Positions 34,649-42,929 of a DNA stretch of 62,383 nucleotides are shown in pieces. The notes below the pieces were generated by a model. The model was not told the DNA's origin and made no database searches. It saw only the letters and a list, made by a program, of their open reading frames with translations. Source of the DNA: Bradyrhizobium sp. Its GTDB lineage: Bacteria; Pseudomonadota; Alphaproteobacteria; Rhizobiales; Xanthobacteraceae. The position numbers and the translations under genes were made by a program. The stretch covers positions 1-62,383 of the forward strand of contig JAQGKC010000469.1 in assembly GCA_028290305.1 (NCBI GenBank), given 5' to 3'. Within the stretch, counting starts at the first letter, position 1. Each line of letters opens with the position of its first letter.

Positions 34649-35944
34649 CTACGCGTCGGCGGCGGTTCTCCGGATTTCGATCAATGCATACAGGCTCACC
34701 ACGCAAACGAATGTCAGGTAGTAGCCGGGTGCGAGATCGCCGATGACGGCGATACCGCCCAGCGACGCCATGATGACAGGCCCCATGCCGCCGAACAGCA
34801 TGACCCCGATGTTGTAGCCGAGACCGAGGCCGGTGGCCCGCGTCGCCGGAGGAAGCAGTTCGGACATCAGCGCCGCGAGCGGCCCGTAATAGAGCGACTT
34901 GAGCGTCGCGAGCCAAAATACCACGGCAAAAATGACTGTCGGCGTCGGGACCTTGGTGAGCAGCAGGAACGCGGGAAAGATCGAAATCAACAGCAGCACA
35001 TTGATTGCGATCATGTGCGTGGTGCGTCCGATCCTGTCGGAGATCAGGCCCGCCATGGGGGTGAGGAACGTCACGACGATGGCGCCGAGAAAGGTCGCGA
35101 TGAATCCGACCGATGCCGGCAGATTGAGGGTTTTGACCGCATAGGTCGGCATATAGAGGATGAGGTAATTGACCGCCGTCGAGATCGCGAGCGCGCCGAT
35201 GCCTAACGTCACCCGGATCTTCTGGTGCAACAGCACCTCTCTGATCGGCGAGCCCTGCCTGGCCGCAGGCGGAGCGGTCGCATCCTCGAGGTGGTTGCGA
35301 ATGTAGATGCCGACCGGCCCGATCAGGACGCCGAACAGGAACGGAATTCGCCAGCCCCAGGACTGCAGGTCGGCGGGCGCCATCCACAATGTCAGGCCGA
35401 CGCCAAATGCGGATGCGAGCAGGTTGGCCAGGCCCTGGCTGGCAAATTGCCAACTGGCGATGAAGCCGCGCCGATCCGGCGCGTGCTCCACCAGAAACGC
35501 AGTCGAGCTGCCGAATTCTCCGCCGGCGGAAAATCCCTGCACCAGGCGCGCGATCAGAACTGCGACCGGCGCCAGAATGCCAATGGTCTCGTAAGCCGGC
35601 ATAAAGGCGATCGCCAACGTGCCCAGAGTCATCAGGACGATCGATACCATCAACGAGGCCTTGCGGCCGTGACGGTCGGCATAGACGCCGAGGAATACAC
35701 CCCCCAATGGACGGCTGAGAAACGATAGTCCGAACGTACCGAGGGTCAGCAGCAGGGAAATCGTCGGGTCGCTGTTTGGAAAGAACGCCTTGGAAATGTA
35801 AACCGCGAAATATCCGTAGATCGCGATATCGTACCATTCGAGCGCGTTACCGACCGACGTGGCGATCACGAGTTTTGCGATCGCTTTCCTTTCAGGCCGA
35901 GCAGGGAATGCCGGGGATGACGCAGCCGGTGCCGATATGACCAT
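34649..35944 (-). CDS. MFS transporter, MHS type
   Basis: This protein of about 431 residues has twelve helices. The N-terminal KLVIATSVGNALEWYDIAIY and the loop VYADRHGRKASLMVSIVLMT identify an MHS-family symporter (like ShiA or KgtP), with FSAGGEFGSSTAFLVEHAPD after helix 4. ATG 35944 is favoured by the upstream GGGGAGATCGAGG; an ATG seven codons earlier is also possible. It is followed on the same strand by no close gene, but the M20 peptidase gene starts about 1.4 kb upstream and its stop is 45 bases before this gene. The two may share a transcript, coupling uptake to hydrolysis. Confidence 0.87.
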   Translation of the reverse strand: MVISAPAASSPAFPARPERKAIAKLVIATSVGNALEWYDIAIYGYFAVYISKAFFPNSDPTISLLLTLGTFGLSFLSRPLGGVFLGVYADRHGRKASLMVSIVLMTLGTLAIAFMPAYETIGILAPVAVLIARLVQGFSAGGEFGSSTAFLVEHAPDRRGFIASWQFASQGLANLLASAFGVGLTLWMAPADLQSWGWRIPFLFGVLIGPVGIYIRNHLEDATAPPAARQGSPIREVLLHQKIRVTLGIGALAISTAVNYLILYMPTYAVKTLNLPASVGFIATFLGAIVVTFLTPMAGLISDRIGRTTHMIAINVLLLISIFPAFLLLTKVPTPTVIFAVVFWLATLKSLYYGPLAALMSELLPPATRATGLGLGYNIGVMLFGGMGPVIMASLGGIAVIGDLAPGYYLTFVCVVSLYALIEIRRTAADA

Positions 35945-35988
35945 CCTCGATCTCCCCGTTGACATTGATGGCGGCGTTCAATCAATCC

Positions 35989-37371
35989 CTAAAGCGGGCG
36001 CGGCATCTCACCCAGATCCCAGAACAAACCGGCCATCACACTCAACGCTTCCTCGGTAACGCTGAGAAGGATGTGTTCATCGGGTGCATGCTGGGAGCAG
36101 CCGGGATAGGAATGCGGCACCCAGATCGTACGCAGCCCAAGTACTTCGGAGAAAACATCGTTGGGCAGCGAACCGCCGAAATTCGGCAGGATCGCCGGTT
36201 CCTTGCCGGTGGTTTGCCGGATCGACCCTGCCGCCCAGTTAATCCAGGGACTGCCGAGATCGGTTCGCGAAGCAGCAAAGCTTTGCGCGGCCCTCACCTG
36301 GATCATCCCGAATCCGCGCTCGTTGAAATGGCGCTGAATGGCGGGAACGACTTTTTCGATTTGCGTGCCGACCACGAAGCGGAGCTGCAGCACCGCATTC
36401 GCACGACCGGGAATGGCGTTTGCCGGCTTGTCGATATTGCCAGAGGAGATCGCAAGCACCTCGAGCGTGTTCCACGCATACAGCCGCTCCGCCGGCGAGA
36501 GGCCATCTTCGCCCCAATTCGGCGAGAGCGCCGGCTCGTCCGGCATCGGCTCGACCTTCACGTCGGCAAGCATGGAGCGAATCTGGTTCGAAAGGCGCGG
36601 CGGCTTCATTTCATCCAGCAACAGGTGCCCCCGGCCATCGACCAGCGAACTGATCGCATTGGCAAGGATCGTCGCCGGGTTGGCCAGCACGCCACCCCAA
36701 TTGCCGGAGTGATGACCGCCATCGCGCAACTCGACATCGAGATGAATCCGCAAGCCACCGCGGCAACCCAGAAATATCGTGGGGCGATCCGCTGAGAGCC
36801 GCGGCCCGTCGGAGGCCACAAACACATCGGCCGCCAGTTCATCGCGCAGCGATCCGCAGACTTGTCCTAGATCAGGCGATCCAATCTCCTCGCCCATCTC
36901 GACAATGAACTTGGCATTGAAGCCGAGCCGTCCGCCGCGGACGTCGCGAACGGCACGCAGCGCCGCCAGATTGATGCTGTGTTGTCCTTTATTGTCGGCG
37001 GTGCCGCGGCCGTAAATACGATTGCCCGATGTCGTCAGCCGCCAGGGATCCAGATTGTCCCGCCACTCTCCCACCATGCCATCGACGACATCGCCGTGCC
37101 CGTACATCAGAACGGTCGGAGCCGACGGGCTCTCGCTATATTCCGCCAACAAATAGGGAGTCTTTCCGCTGGGAGAATCGATCAATCGCGAGGAAAAGCC
37201 GAGCTGCGAAAACGCCGGCTGCAGCTCCGCCTCGAGATAGGCGCGCAAAACTTCGCCCCGATCGGCGTTCTGACTTTCCGTCGGGTATGCTACCCGGCGG
37301 GCCAGATCAGTTAGAAACTCCCCGGAATGAAGGTGCTGACCGACCCGGTTGATGACTTCGGCTCTGCTCAC
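35989..37371 (-). CDS. M20-family metallopeptidase / amidohydrolase
   Basis: This 460-residue enzyme has the dizinc motifs of the M20 clan: VLMYGHGDVVDG (metal His and Asp), YGRGTADNKGQ (bridging Asp), VEMGEEIGSPDL (catalytic Glu pair) and a C-terminal SYPGCSQHAPDE segment. A lid domain inserted at about 200-330 provides dimerisation. Family members are carboxypeptidases, aminoacylases or N-carbamoyl/acetyl hydrolases. The start is GTG 37371. It lies 45 bases upstream of the MHS carrier and about 130 bases downstream of the sulfite dehydrogenase cytochrome gene. The tandem palindromes at 37461-37500 sit in its leader region. Confidence 0.88.
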   Translation of the reverse strand: MSRAEVINRVGQHLHSGEFLTDLARRVAYPTESQNADRGEVLRAYLEAELQPAFSQLGFSSRLIDSPSGKTPYLLAEYSESPSAPTVLMYGHGDVVDGMVGEWRDNLDPWRLTTSGNRIYGRGTADNKGQHSINLAALRAVRDVRGGRLGFNAKFIVEMGEEIGSPDLGQVCGSLRDELAADVFVASDGPRLSADRPTIFLGCRGGLRIHLDVELRDGGHHSGNWGGVLANPATILANAISSLVDGRGHLLLDEMKPPRLSNQIRSMLADVKVEPMPDEPALSPNWGEDGLSPAERLYAWNTLEVLAISSGNIDKPANAIPGRANAVLQLRFVVGTQIEKVVPAIQRHFNERGFGMIQVRAAQSFAASRTDLGSPWINWAAGSIRQTTGKEPAILPNFGGSLPNDVFSEVLGLRTIWVPHSYPGCSQHAPDEHILLSVTEEALSVMAGLFWDLGEMPRPL

Positions 37372-37460
37372 GATGAATGATGTCCTGGCTTGGCATCCAC
37401 GTTGGACGCATTCCCCAATTACGGCAGCAACGTAATCGAAAAAACGCCGTCAGGTCCATC

Positions 37461-37500
37461 AACAACTCGGTTGTTGCTTCAACAACCCGGTTGTTGCTTC
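37461..37500. repeat. Two tandem 20-bp palindromic units
   Basis: The unit AACAACTCGGTTGTTGCTTC is repeated immediately as AACAACCCGGTTGTTGCTTC. Each contains an inverted repeat CAACAAC-N3-GTTGTTG. A third half-unit follows in the next bases (ATTAACAACCCG). They lie between the cytochrome stop and the M20 start on the minus strand, consistent with an operator or a stacked hairpin, for example for a dimeric regulator. Confidence 0.65.
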
Positions 37501-37502
37501 AA

Positions 37503-38066
37503 TTAACAACCCGTCTCGCATGCCGGATTTTTAACATCGGGTCTGGGATCGCCGGTAAACATGCTTCGGTTTGGCATCTTGATCGCGCTCAACGTCCTGG
37601 CGTCGAGCGTCGCGTCGGCGGGAAGCAGGCCGTTCAGATTGAGGATATAGGCGGAGACTGCATAGACATCGTCATTGCTGAGGGATTGCGGTGCGTTCTG
37701 CGGCATCGCGCGGCGGATGTAATCGAACAGCGTCGGCGCATAGGGCCAGTAACTGCCGACCGTCTTGATCGGCTTTGGCGTCGCAATCGTACCCTGACCG
37801 CCGACCAGGCGATCGCCGACGCCACCCTCGCCCTGCGCGCCATGGCAAGCCGAACATTGCTGATCGAATACCTCGCGGCCGTGACTGACGGTGCCGCTTC
37901 CGGCCGGAAGATTCTCGCCATTGCGGCCAATGTCGATATTCCAGCCGGCGATTTCCGCAGACGTCGCCGTTTGCCCGATGCCGTAATGGCCCTGCGCCTT
38001 GGCGTGTGTGGACAATCCCAGCGCCGTCAAAGTGAGGATCGCCAGAGCAATCTTATGCGTTCGCAT
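37503..38066 (-). CDS. Exported monohaem cytochrome c, SoxC partner (SoxD/SorB-like)
   Basis: This protein of about 187 residues has signal peptide MRTHKIALAILTLTALGLST. The haem c site CSACH lies near residue 77 (EVFDQQCSACHGAQGEGGVG), and the later segments SYWPYAPTLFDYIRRAMPQN and NAPQSLSNDDVYAVSAYILN give the cytochrome c fold with a likely axial Met in RRAMPQ. Its start overlaps the end of the sulfite dehydrogenase gene, so the two form one operon and complex. It is longer than Starkeya SorB and shorter than dihaem SoxD, with one haem visible. It would take electrons from the molybdenum enzyme to cytochrome c oxidases. Confidence 0.85.
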   Translation of the reverse strand: MRTHKIALAILTLTALGLSTHAKAQGHYGIGQTATSAEIAGWNIDIGRNGENLPAGSGTVSHGREVFDQQCSACHGAQGEGGVGDRLVGGQGTIATPKPIKTVGSYWPYAPTLFDYIRRAMPQNAPQSLSNDDVYAVSAYILNLNGLLPADATLDARTLSAIKMPNRSMFTGDPRPDVKNPACETGC

Positions 38067-39339
38067 TGGTGACCTGCCCCTGCGCGTCGATGCGCCATGG
38101 CTGAATGGCATTGTTGTGGTAGAAGGAATTCTCGCCGCGAACGGCCAGCAATTCCTCGAATGTCGGCTGCACGTAATCCGTCTCGTCGATCGCGCGGCTT
38201 TGGATCACGGCCGGCTGACCGTCCCATTGCCATGGCAGCCGAAAGCGGGTTAGCGCGCGGGTGAGAACCGGCTCCTGCAATTGGGCTTGCTGCCAGTTCT
38301 TGCCGCCATCGACCGACACATCGACGCGCTTGATCTTGCCATGCCCGCTCCAGGCAATGCCTGATATCTCGTGAAAGCCGGTTTGCTTGAGCTTTTGACC
38401 ACCCGATGGCCGGGTGATGATCGATTTCGCTTCCATGTAAAACGTGAATTCCCGCGCGACGCCGTCCGGCATCAGGTCGGTGTACTTCGACGTTTCCTCG
38501 CGCGAATAGACGGGCTCGGCAACGGCCTTCAGGCGGCGCAGCCATTTCACGTTCATATTGCCTTCGAAGCCGGGCAAAAGCAGCCGCAGCGGATATCCCT
38601 GTTGCGGGCGCAGCCGTTCGCCGTTCTGGCTGTACACCAGCATCGCATCGTCTAGACATTTTTCGATCGGAATGCTGCGCGTCATCGCCGCCGCATCAGC
38701 GCCCTCGGCCACCAGCCATTTCGCTTCAGGGCGCAATCCCGCTTCCTGCAAAACAAGCTTTAGACTGACCCCGGTCCATTCCGCGCAACTCAACAGCCCC
38801 ACAAGGTCGGAGGCCGTCTTGCCGTAAGGCTTGGTGTAGACCGGATTGCCGGAGCATTCGAGGAAGTGAATCCGCGATTCCGACGGAAAGCGGCGGATGT
38901 CGTCCATCGTGAAGATCAAAGGCTTGTCCACCAGGCCATGCAGCATCAGCCGGTGCTGGTCCGGATCGATGGTAGGAACCCCGCCATGGTGACGTTCGTA
39001 AAACAGTCCGTTCGGCGTGATGATGCCATCGAGATCCCCGAGCGGTGTTCGCCCAGACGCGGAAAAATATTGCGGCAGGTTTTTCGGGATGTTTTTGACG
39101 ACGCCCTTCTCGAACGGCGACGGCGTTCCATAGAGCTGACTGCCCATGGGATCGCCGGGCGTCTTCATCCATTCCGGGATGCTGGGCGGAACGTTGTCAG
39201 TTTCCGTTGCCGCCCTGGCTTCGCTGCCGGCCAGACCGCCTGCCAGCACCGCGCCACCCATCAACGCGCCGCCTTCGCGCAGAAAACGCCGCCGCGAAGT
39301 TACGACGAGATCGTCGTCGAGGTCTGTTTGCTCGGTCAT
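38053..39339 (-). CDS. soxC: Sulfite dehydrogenase, molybdenum subunit (SoxC/SorA-like)
   Basis: This enzyme of about 428 residues has a twin-arginine signal (SRRRFLREGGALMGGAVLAG) for folded export. The sulfite-oxidase-type molybdopterin domain shows the essential Cys in HFLECSGNPVY and GLLSCAEWTGVSLKLVLQEA. The C-terminal Mo-co dimerisation domain starts near SIITRPSGGQKLKQTGFHE and includes DVSVDGGKNWQQAQL. It oxidises sulfite to sulfate in the periplasm and passes electrons to the adjacent cytochrome gene, which overlaps its stop. GAGGATTCACG precedes ATG 39339. No other sox genes are visible in the window, so this looks like stand-alone sulfite detoxification. Confidence 0.9.
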   Translation of the reverse strand: MTEQTDLDDDLVVTSRRRFLREGGALMGGAVLAGGLAGSEARAATETDNVPPSIPEWMKTPGDPMGSQLYGTPSPFEKGVVKNIPKNLPQYFSASGRTPLGDLDGIITPNGLFYERHHGGVPTIDPDQHRLMLHGLVDKPLIFTMDDIRRFPSESRIHFLECSGNPVYTKPYGKTASDLVGLLSCAEWTGVSLKLVLQEAGLRPEAKWLVAEGADAAAMTRSIPIEKCLDDAMLVYSQNGERLRPQQGYPLRLLLPGFEGNMNVKWLRRLKAVAEPVYSREETSKYTDLMPDGVAREFTFYMEAKSIITRPSGGQKLKQTGFHEISGIAWSGHGKIKRVDVSVDGGKNWQQAQLQEPVLTRALTRFRLPWQWDGQPAVIQSRAIDETDYVQPTFEELLAVRGENSFYHNNAIQPWRIDAQGQVTNANA

Positions 39340-39560
39340 CGTGAATCCTCCGTTCGAAGCGGCGCGTATGGAACATCTCAACCAAGTCGTTGGCAACCTC
39401 ATAATATTTCAAAGTAAAATATTTCAAAGGAACGCATTTTGGCGGTTGGCGACCAACCAAATTATGCTGAATCGAGACCAAGTCGGTTTATCTTCGATGG
39501 CAGGCATCGATTGATTGCGCCGCGCACCAAAAGTGGACTTCTGCACCGCAGCACGCGACT

Positions 39561-39793
39561 TTATTCGATCACCTCGTCGGCGCGGGTTAACAACGCTGCC
39601 GGCACGCCGATGCCAAGTTCCCTGGCGGTTTTGAGGTTGACGCCGCGGACGTCCGCGCCAGGAAGCCTGTTCGGGGAACCTTTTCCCGATTGGCTAAGCG
39701 CAAGAAGCGGCCATGTCGCCACTGCACTTCCGAGCACGGTGATCAACGCGCGCCGTTTCGTTGAACCGCCCTTACGGTCGACCGGCGCAGCCT
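39561..39793 (-). pseudogene. Internally deleted ABC_sub_bind-family gene
   Basis: The minus strand encodes the end of an Arg-rich signal start (KRRALITVLGSAVATWPLLA), then joins directly to the last 30 residues of the family (NLKTARELGIGVPAALLTRA, DEVIE, stop). About 250 residues between these ends are missing. It is a remnant of the same family as the gene at 13623-14615. Confidence 0.65.
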
Positions 39794-40065
39794 AACACAG
39801 ATCTCGACGCCTGATTGTCTGGCAGAAATCGCGTAATCGATCACGGCCGGATCAATCAAATGTAATCATCTCAACTAAATCAGAATTTAGCTTCGCAACA
39901 TCCAATTTAATGGTGCGGGACAATTCTGGCCCTACGTAATCTACGATGCCGCATGAGCTTCAGCGCTCAGAACGCGGTTTAAGGTTTCAAGGATTCGGGA
40001 ATATCAAGACTGCAACGTCAGTCTTGTTATCAGGGGATCCACGCAGATGCGTAAGGAGCTAGACG

Positions 40066-40314
40066 ATGAAGATGAGATACTTTCTGGCAGCACTGCTGCT
40101 CGTGCCCTCTTTCGCGATGTCAGGTATCGCCCAGGCGCGAACCAACGAAAGCAACGTAATGCCGCCGCGGGCGTACCAGAGCGAGGGCCGCGAAGTGGCC
40201 GCTCCGCCCTGGAGCGACGCCTGCATGACCGACCACGGCCCAAGCCAGTGCGGTGAGCCGATGTGGATTTATGGCAGCCGCGCCACGCTCGAGCGATATA
40301 AGAATGCGTTCTGA
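40066..40314 (+). CDS. Small secreted Cys-containing protein
   Basis: This 82-residue protein has signal peptide MKMRYFLAALLLVPSFAMSG ending AQA. The mature part has two cysteines in SDACMTDHGPSQCGEPMWIY, followed by GSRATLERYKNAF. The final QCGEPMWIYGS resembles PCDQPVWVYGSPC of the protein at 42599-42907 on the other side of the TPR gene, so the two are distant relatives. AAGGAGCTAGACG precedes the ATG. No function is known. Similar exported peptides are widespread in Bradyrhizobium. Confidence 0.65.
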   Translation: MKMRYFLAALLLVPSFAMSGIAQARTNESNVMPPRAYQSEGREVAAPPWSDACMTDHGPSQCGEPMWIYGSRATLERYKNAF

Positions 40315-40338
40315 CGTTGCCTGAGTACGCAGGCACGT

Positions 40339-42576
40339 TTACGAGTTGGGGCCGCTATTTCGAACGGCTCCGTCCAGAAACGCCTGCAAGGCCACGATGC
40401 AGTCGTGATCGCGATAAACCCGATGCTTTTTCTCCGCGATCTCGGCCGACAATTCAGTACGTCTCGCCACGTTGCGGCCGAGAGAACCCGCAATTGAAAC
40501 GTATTCATCAATCGTTCGGGCGGTCGTCCCGCGAACTTCCATCATATCCAGGATAGCGGCGGCGTGGCGGCCGCGCATCATCTCCCCGGCCAAGGTCACG
40601 ATGGGCACATTGTGAATCAGGCTTTCCAGGATCGAGTTGCACCCTGACCAGCCGATGCTGTCCAACACCACGTCACATTGACCGATCGCGGCGGCGAAAC
40701 GATCCGGTGCAAGCCGTGGCAGGAAAATGCAGTGATCGCCGGCGTTGAGACCCACAGCATTGAACGCGCGTTCAAGTCGGCTTCGAAACATCTCGGTAAT
40801 GCCCCTGCCCCCTCCGAATTCGATAAATGTGAACTGACAGTCCGGAACCTCGGCTGCGATGCGCGCGAAAACTTCATCGAACTGCGGCAGGTACTTCGGC
40901 AATGACTGGCAGCACCAATAGACAACGGCGTTGGAGCGCAGGCCTAACTGCGCCCGATCGACCGCGACAGGTGGAACGTCCGCGGGCTCGTAGTAGATCG
41001 AAAGGTTCGGGAGCCGGATGAGCCGTTCGGAATAATGCGCCGCCGCGCCTGCGGGCTCCATGAGATCGCTGCTGATGAAATAATCGATCGTTGGAAATCC
41101 GCTGGTGACAGGATGTCCCCAGGAACAACATTGAACCGCTGCGAGCCGTTGGGCCGCCAACTGTGCCGACACCTTGTCCATCCCGATTTCAGGAAACAGC
41201 AGCACATGCGGCGCGTCGTCGAGTATGGTCCGCCGCCAGGCATCCAGCGACAACGGGCCTTGGACGAAGCGATCGCACAATGCCGCCGCCGCCTCGGTCT
41301 CGCCGTCACGTTCCACGCCCGTGTAATAGCCGGACACATGAAAACGATTCCGGTCCAGATTTTTAAGCCATCCTTTGATTGGAATCTTCCAGTTCGAGTG
41401 CTGCCTGAAAAACCCACTGACGATACCCAACCTGATCGGCTCGTCCGGACCCGGCGGTTTTGGCAACACAGGTGATGGGTATCGCGCCGCCAGAATCTTG
41501 CAAACCAGCGAACCATACAGCGACTGAAGCTCGCGATCGTCGCAGCCCTGATAGGGGAGATAAAACGGCTGATGCGACCCGATCGCGTCCGCGAGCGCTG
41601 CCGATGGCCCGGCGTTTGCGATATCCGCGGATAGCGCGGCGAGCCGGCTCGCGTAGGCGCCGCGCCGCTCGGCGAGGTCAGACGCGTTTTCGTAAAGCGC
41701 CGGAAGCTCCGCCATGCACAAGGCCAGTTCGGCTTCCAGAAAGTCCGGCTTGAGCACAAAGGCGCGCGCGAAATGGACCTTCGCCTCCGCGATCCTTGTC
41801 TCGCCGCGCAGCGCCACGCCGCAATTGTAATGAGCCATGAAAGAGTTCGGGTCGATCCGAAGCGCCGTCTCGTATTGTGCGATGGCCTCGTCACGCCGGC
41901 CCATGGCCCGCAGAATATTGCCCAGATTGTTGCGCGCGCCGGCGCTGTCCGGGCGCAACGCCACCGCGCGATCCGCAGGAACGAGCGCGTCAGGCAGGCG
42001 ATCCATCTCCGAAAGCAGGGAAGCAAGATGGATGTGAGCATCGAAAAAATCGGGGCGCAGCGCGATGGCGCTGCGATAATGCTTCTCGGCGTCCGGCTTT
42101 CGGCCGACCCGTTCGAGCATCAAGGCCAGATTGAAGTGCGCAACGGGAGAAACCGGCGTGCTTTTCAGAACCAGTTCAAACTGCGTCACCGCTTCATCGA
42201 AGCGCCCGAGCGAGCGCAATCCCCGTCCGAGATTATTGCGCGCCTCGGCATATCCGGGATTGAGCGCAACGGCTTTTTCAAAGCAGGATAGCGCATCCGG
42301 AATCAATCCGTTGGCTGCGAGAATCGCACCCCGATCGTTGTGCGCTTCGGCGAAATCCGGATTGAGCATGACGGCCCGGCCGATCAGCGACGCTGCGTCG
42401 GAACGACCTAACTGATGTGCGACCACTCCCAAAAGGTGGAACGCACGCGCATTTTTCGGATCGGTGTCGCAGACAAGCCGGTAGAGCCGCTCAGCGTCGT
42501 TTAGACGGCCGGCGCGATGATGAGTAATCGCAGCTGCAAGAGTCTGCTCTGAACGGCCCCCCGCAGTCATGACCAT
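40339..42576 (-). CDS. TPR/SPY-type O-GlcNAc-transferase-like protein (divergent)
   Basis: The protein is about 746 residues from ATG 42576 (MVMTAGGRSEQT). The first half, about residues 10-380, is TPR repeats with the usual NPxxAEAxNNLGxxL spacing (LNPGYAEARNNLGRGLRSLG, IDPNSFMAHYNCGVALRGE). The second half is a GT41-like GT-B domain: IRLGIVSGFFRQHSNWKI, SYYTG-type loop, QCCSWGHPVTSGFPTIDYFI, RLIRLPNLSIYYEP, YWCCQSLPKYLPQFDEVF and the C-terminal VLDSIGWSGCNSILESLIHN donor-binding loop. The open frame begins 92 residues earlier but that part is antisense-like. It differs more from SPY OGTs than its neighbour and may modify a distinct target. Confidence 0.85.
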   Translation of the reverse strand: MVMTAGGRSEQTLAAAITHHRAGRLNDAERLYRLVCDTDPKNARAFHLLGVVAHQLGRSDAASLIGRAVMLNPDFAEAHNDRGAILAANGLIPDALSCFEKAVALNPGYAEARNNLGRGLRSLGRFDEAVTQFELVLKSTPVSPVAHFNLALMLERVGRKPDAEKHYRSAIALRPDFFDAHIHLASLLSEMDRLPDALVPADRAVALRPDSAGARNNLGNILRAMGRRDEAIAQYETALRIDPNSFMAHYNCGVALRGETRIAEAKVHFARAFVLKPDFLEAELALCMAELPALYENASDLAERRGAYASRLAALSADIANAGPSAALADAIGSHQPFYLPYQGCDDRELQSLYGSLVCKILAARYPSPVLPKPPGPDEPIRLGIVSGFFRQHSNWKIPIKGWLKNLDRNRFHVSGYYTGVERDGETEAAAALCDRFVQGPLSLDAWRRTILDDAPHVLLFPEIGMDKVSAQLAAQRLAAVQCCSWGHPVTSGFPTIDYFISSDLMEPAGAAAHYSERLIRLPNLSIYYEPADVPPVAVDRAQLGLRSNAVVYWCCQSLPKYLPQFDEVFARIAAEVPDCQFTFIEFGGGRGITEMFRSRLERAFNAVGLNAGDHCIFLPRLAPDRFAAAIGQCDVVLDSIGWSGCNSILESLIHNVPIVTLAGEMMRGRHAAAILDMMEVRGTTARTIDEYVSIAGSLGRNVARRTELSAEIAEKKHRVYRDHDCIVALQAFLDGAVRNSGPNS

Positions 42577-42598
42577 ATCCCGAAACGAGAACCCCTGT

Positions 42599-42907
42599 TT
42601 AGCGCCAATCGCAAGACCGATAGCGACCGAGGCCCAAGTCCACCTCGCAGGGACTTCCGTAGACCCAGACCGGTTGATCACAGGGCAGCGCACGCGTGGA
42701 CCGATACGGCGTATTACATGCAATGTTTGAGGCGGGATGCAGAACGAGCGTCGGTCCGCCATAGGGAACCGGCGAAACCGGTTGCTCCTGATATCGGGCA
42801 ATGTGCGAGTGATGATGATGCCTTGGCGTCTTATACGCATCAGCCCATCCATGGCCGGTGCCGAATGCTAGAAGGGAGGCGAGCGCGACGACGGTTCGCA
42901 TCAACAT
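42599..42907 (-). CDS. Small secreted His/Cys-containing protein
   Basis: This 102-residue protein has signal peptide MLMRTVVALASLLAFGTGHG with cleavage near WADA. A His cluster (PRHHHHSHIARY) follows, then four cysteines in AC, LPC, SPC and SCDW. The section PCDQPVWVYGSPC resembles the end of the protein at 40066-40314. It sits between two TPR/OGT-like genes on the same strand, 22 bases before the first of them, and is likely part of the same transcript. His and Cys residues suggest metal binding, but no family is recognised. Confidence 0.65.
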   Translation of the reverse strand: MLMRTVVALASLLAFGTGHGWADAYKTPRHHHHSHIARYQEQPVSPVPYGGPTLVLHPASNIACNTPYRSTRALPCDQPVWVYGSPCEVDLGLGRYRSCDWR

Positions 42908-42929
42908 GGTTTCTGTCCTTTATGTTCCC

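Noticed and set aside
34524..35837. 437-codon minus-strand frame over the MHS carrier
   Set aside because: The alternative frame (34649-35944) encodes a normal twelve-helix carrier. This one is a shifted copy with Arg/Pro-rich text.
37461..37500. CRISPR-like array
   Set aside because: Only two adjacent 20-base units without spacers and no cas genes. A palindromic operator or hairpin is more likely.
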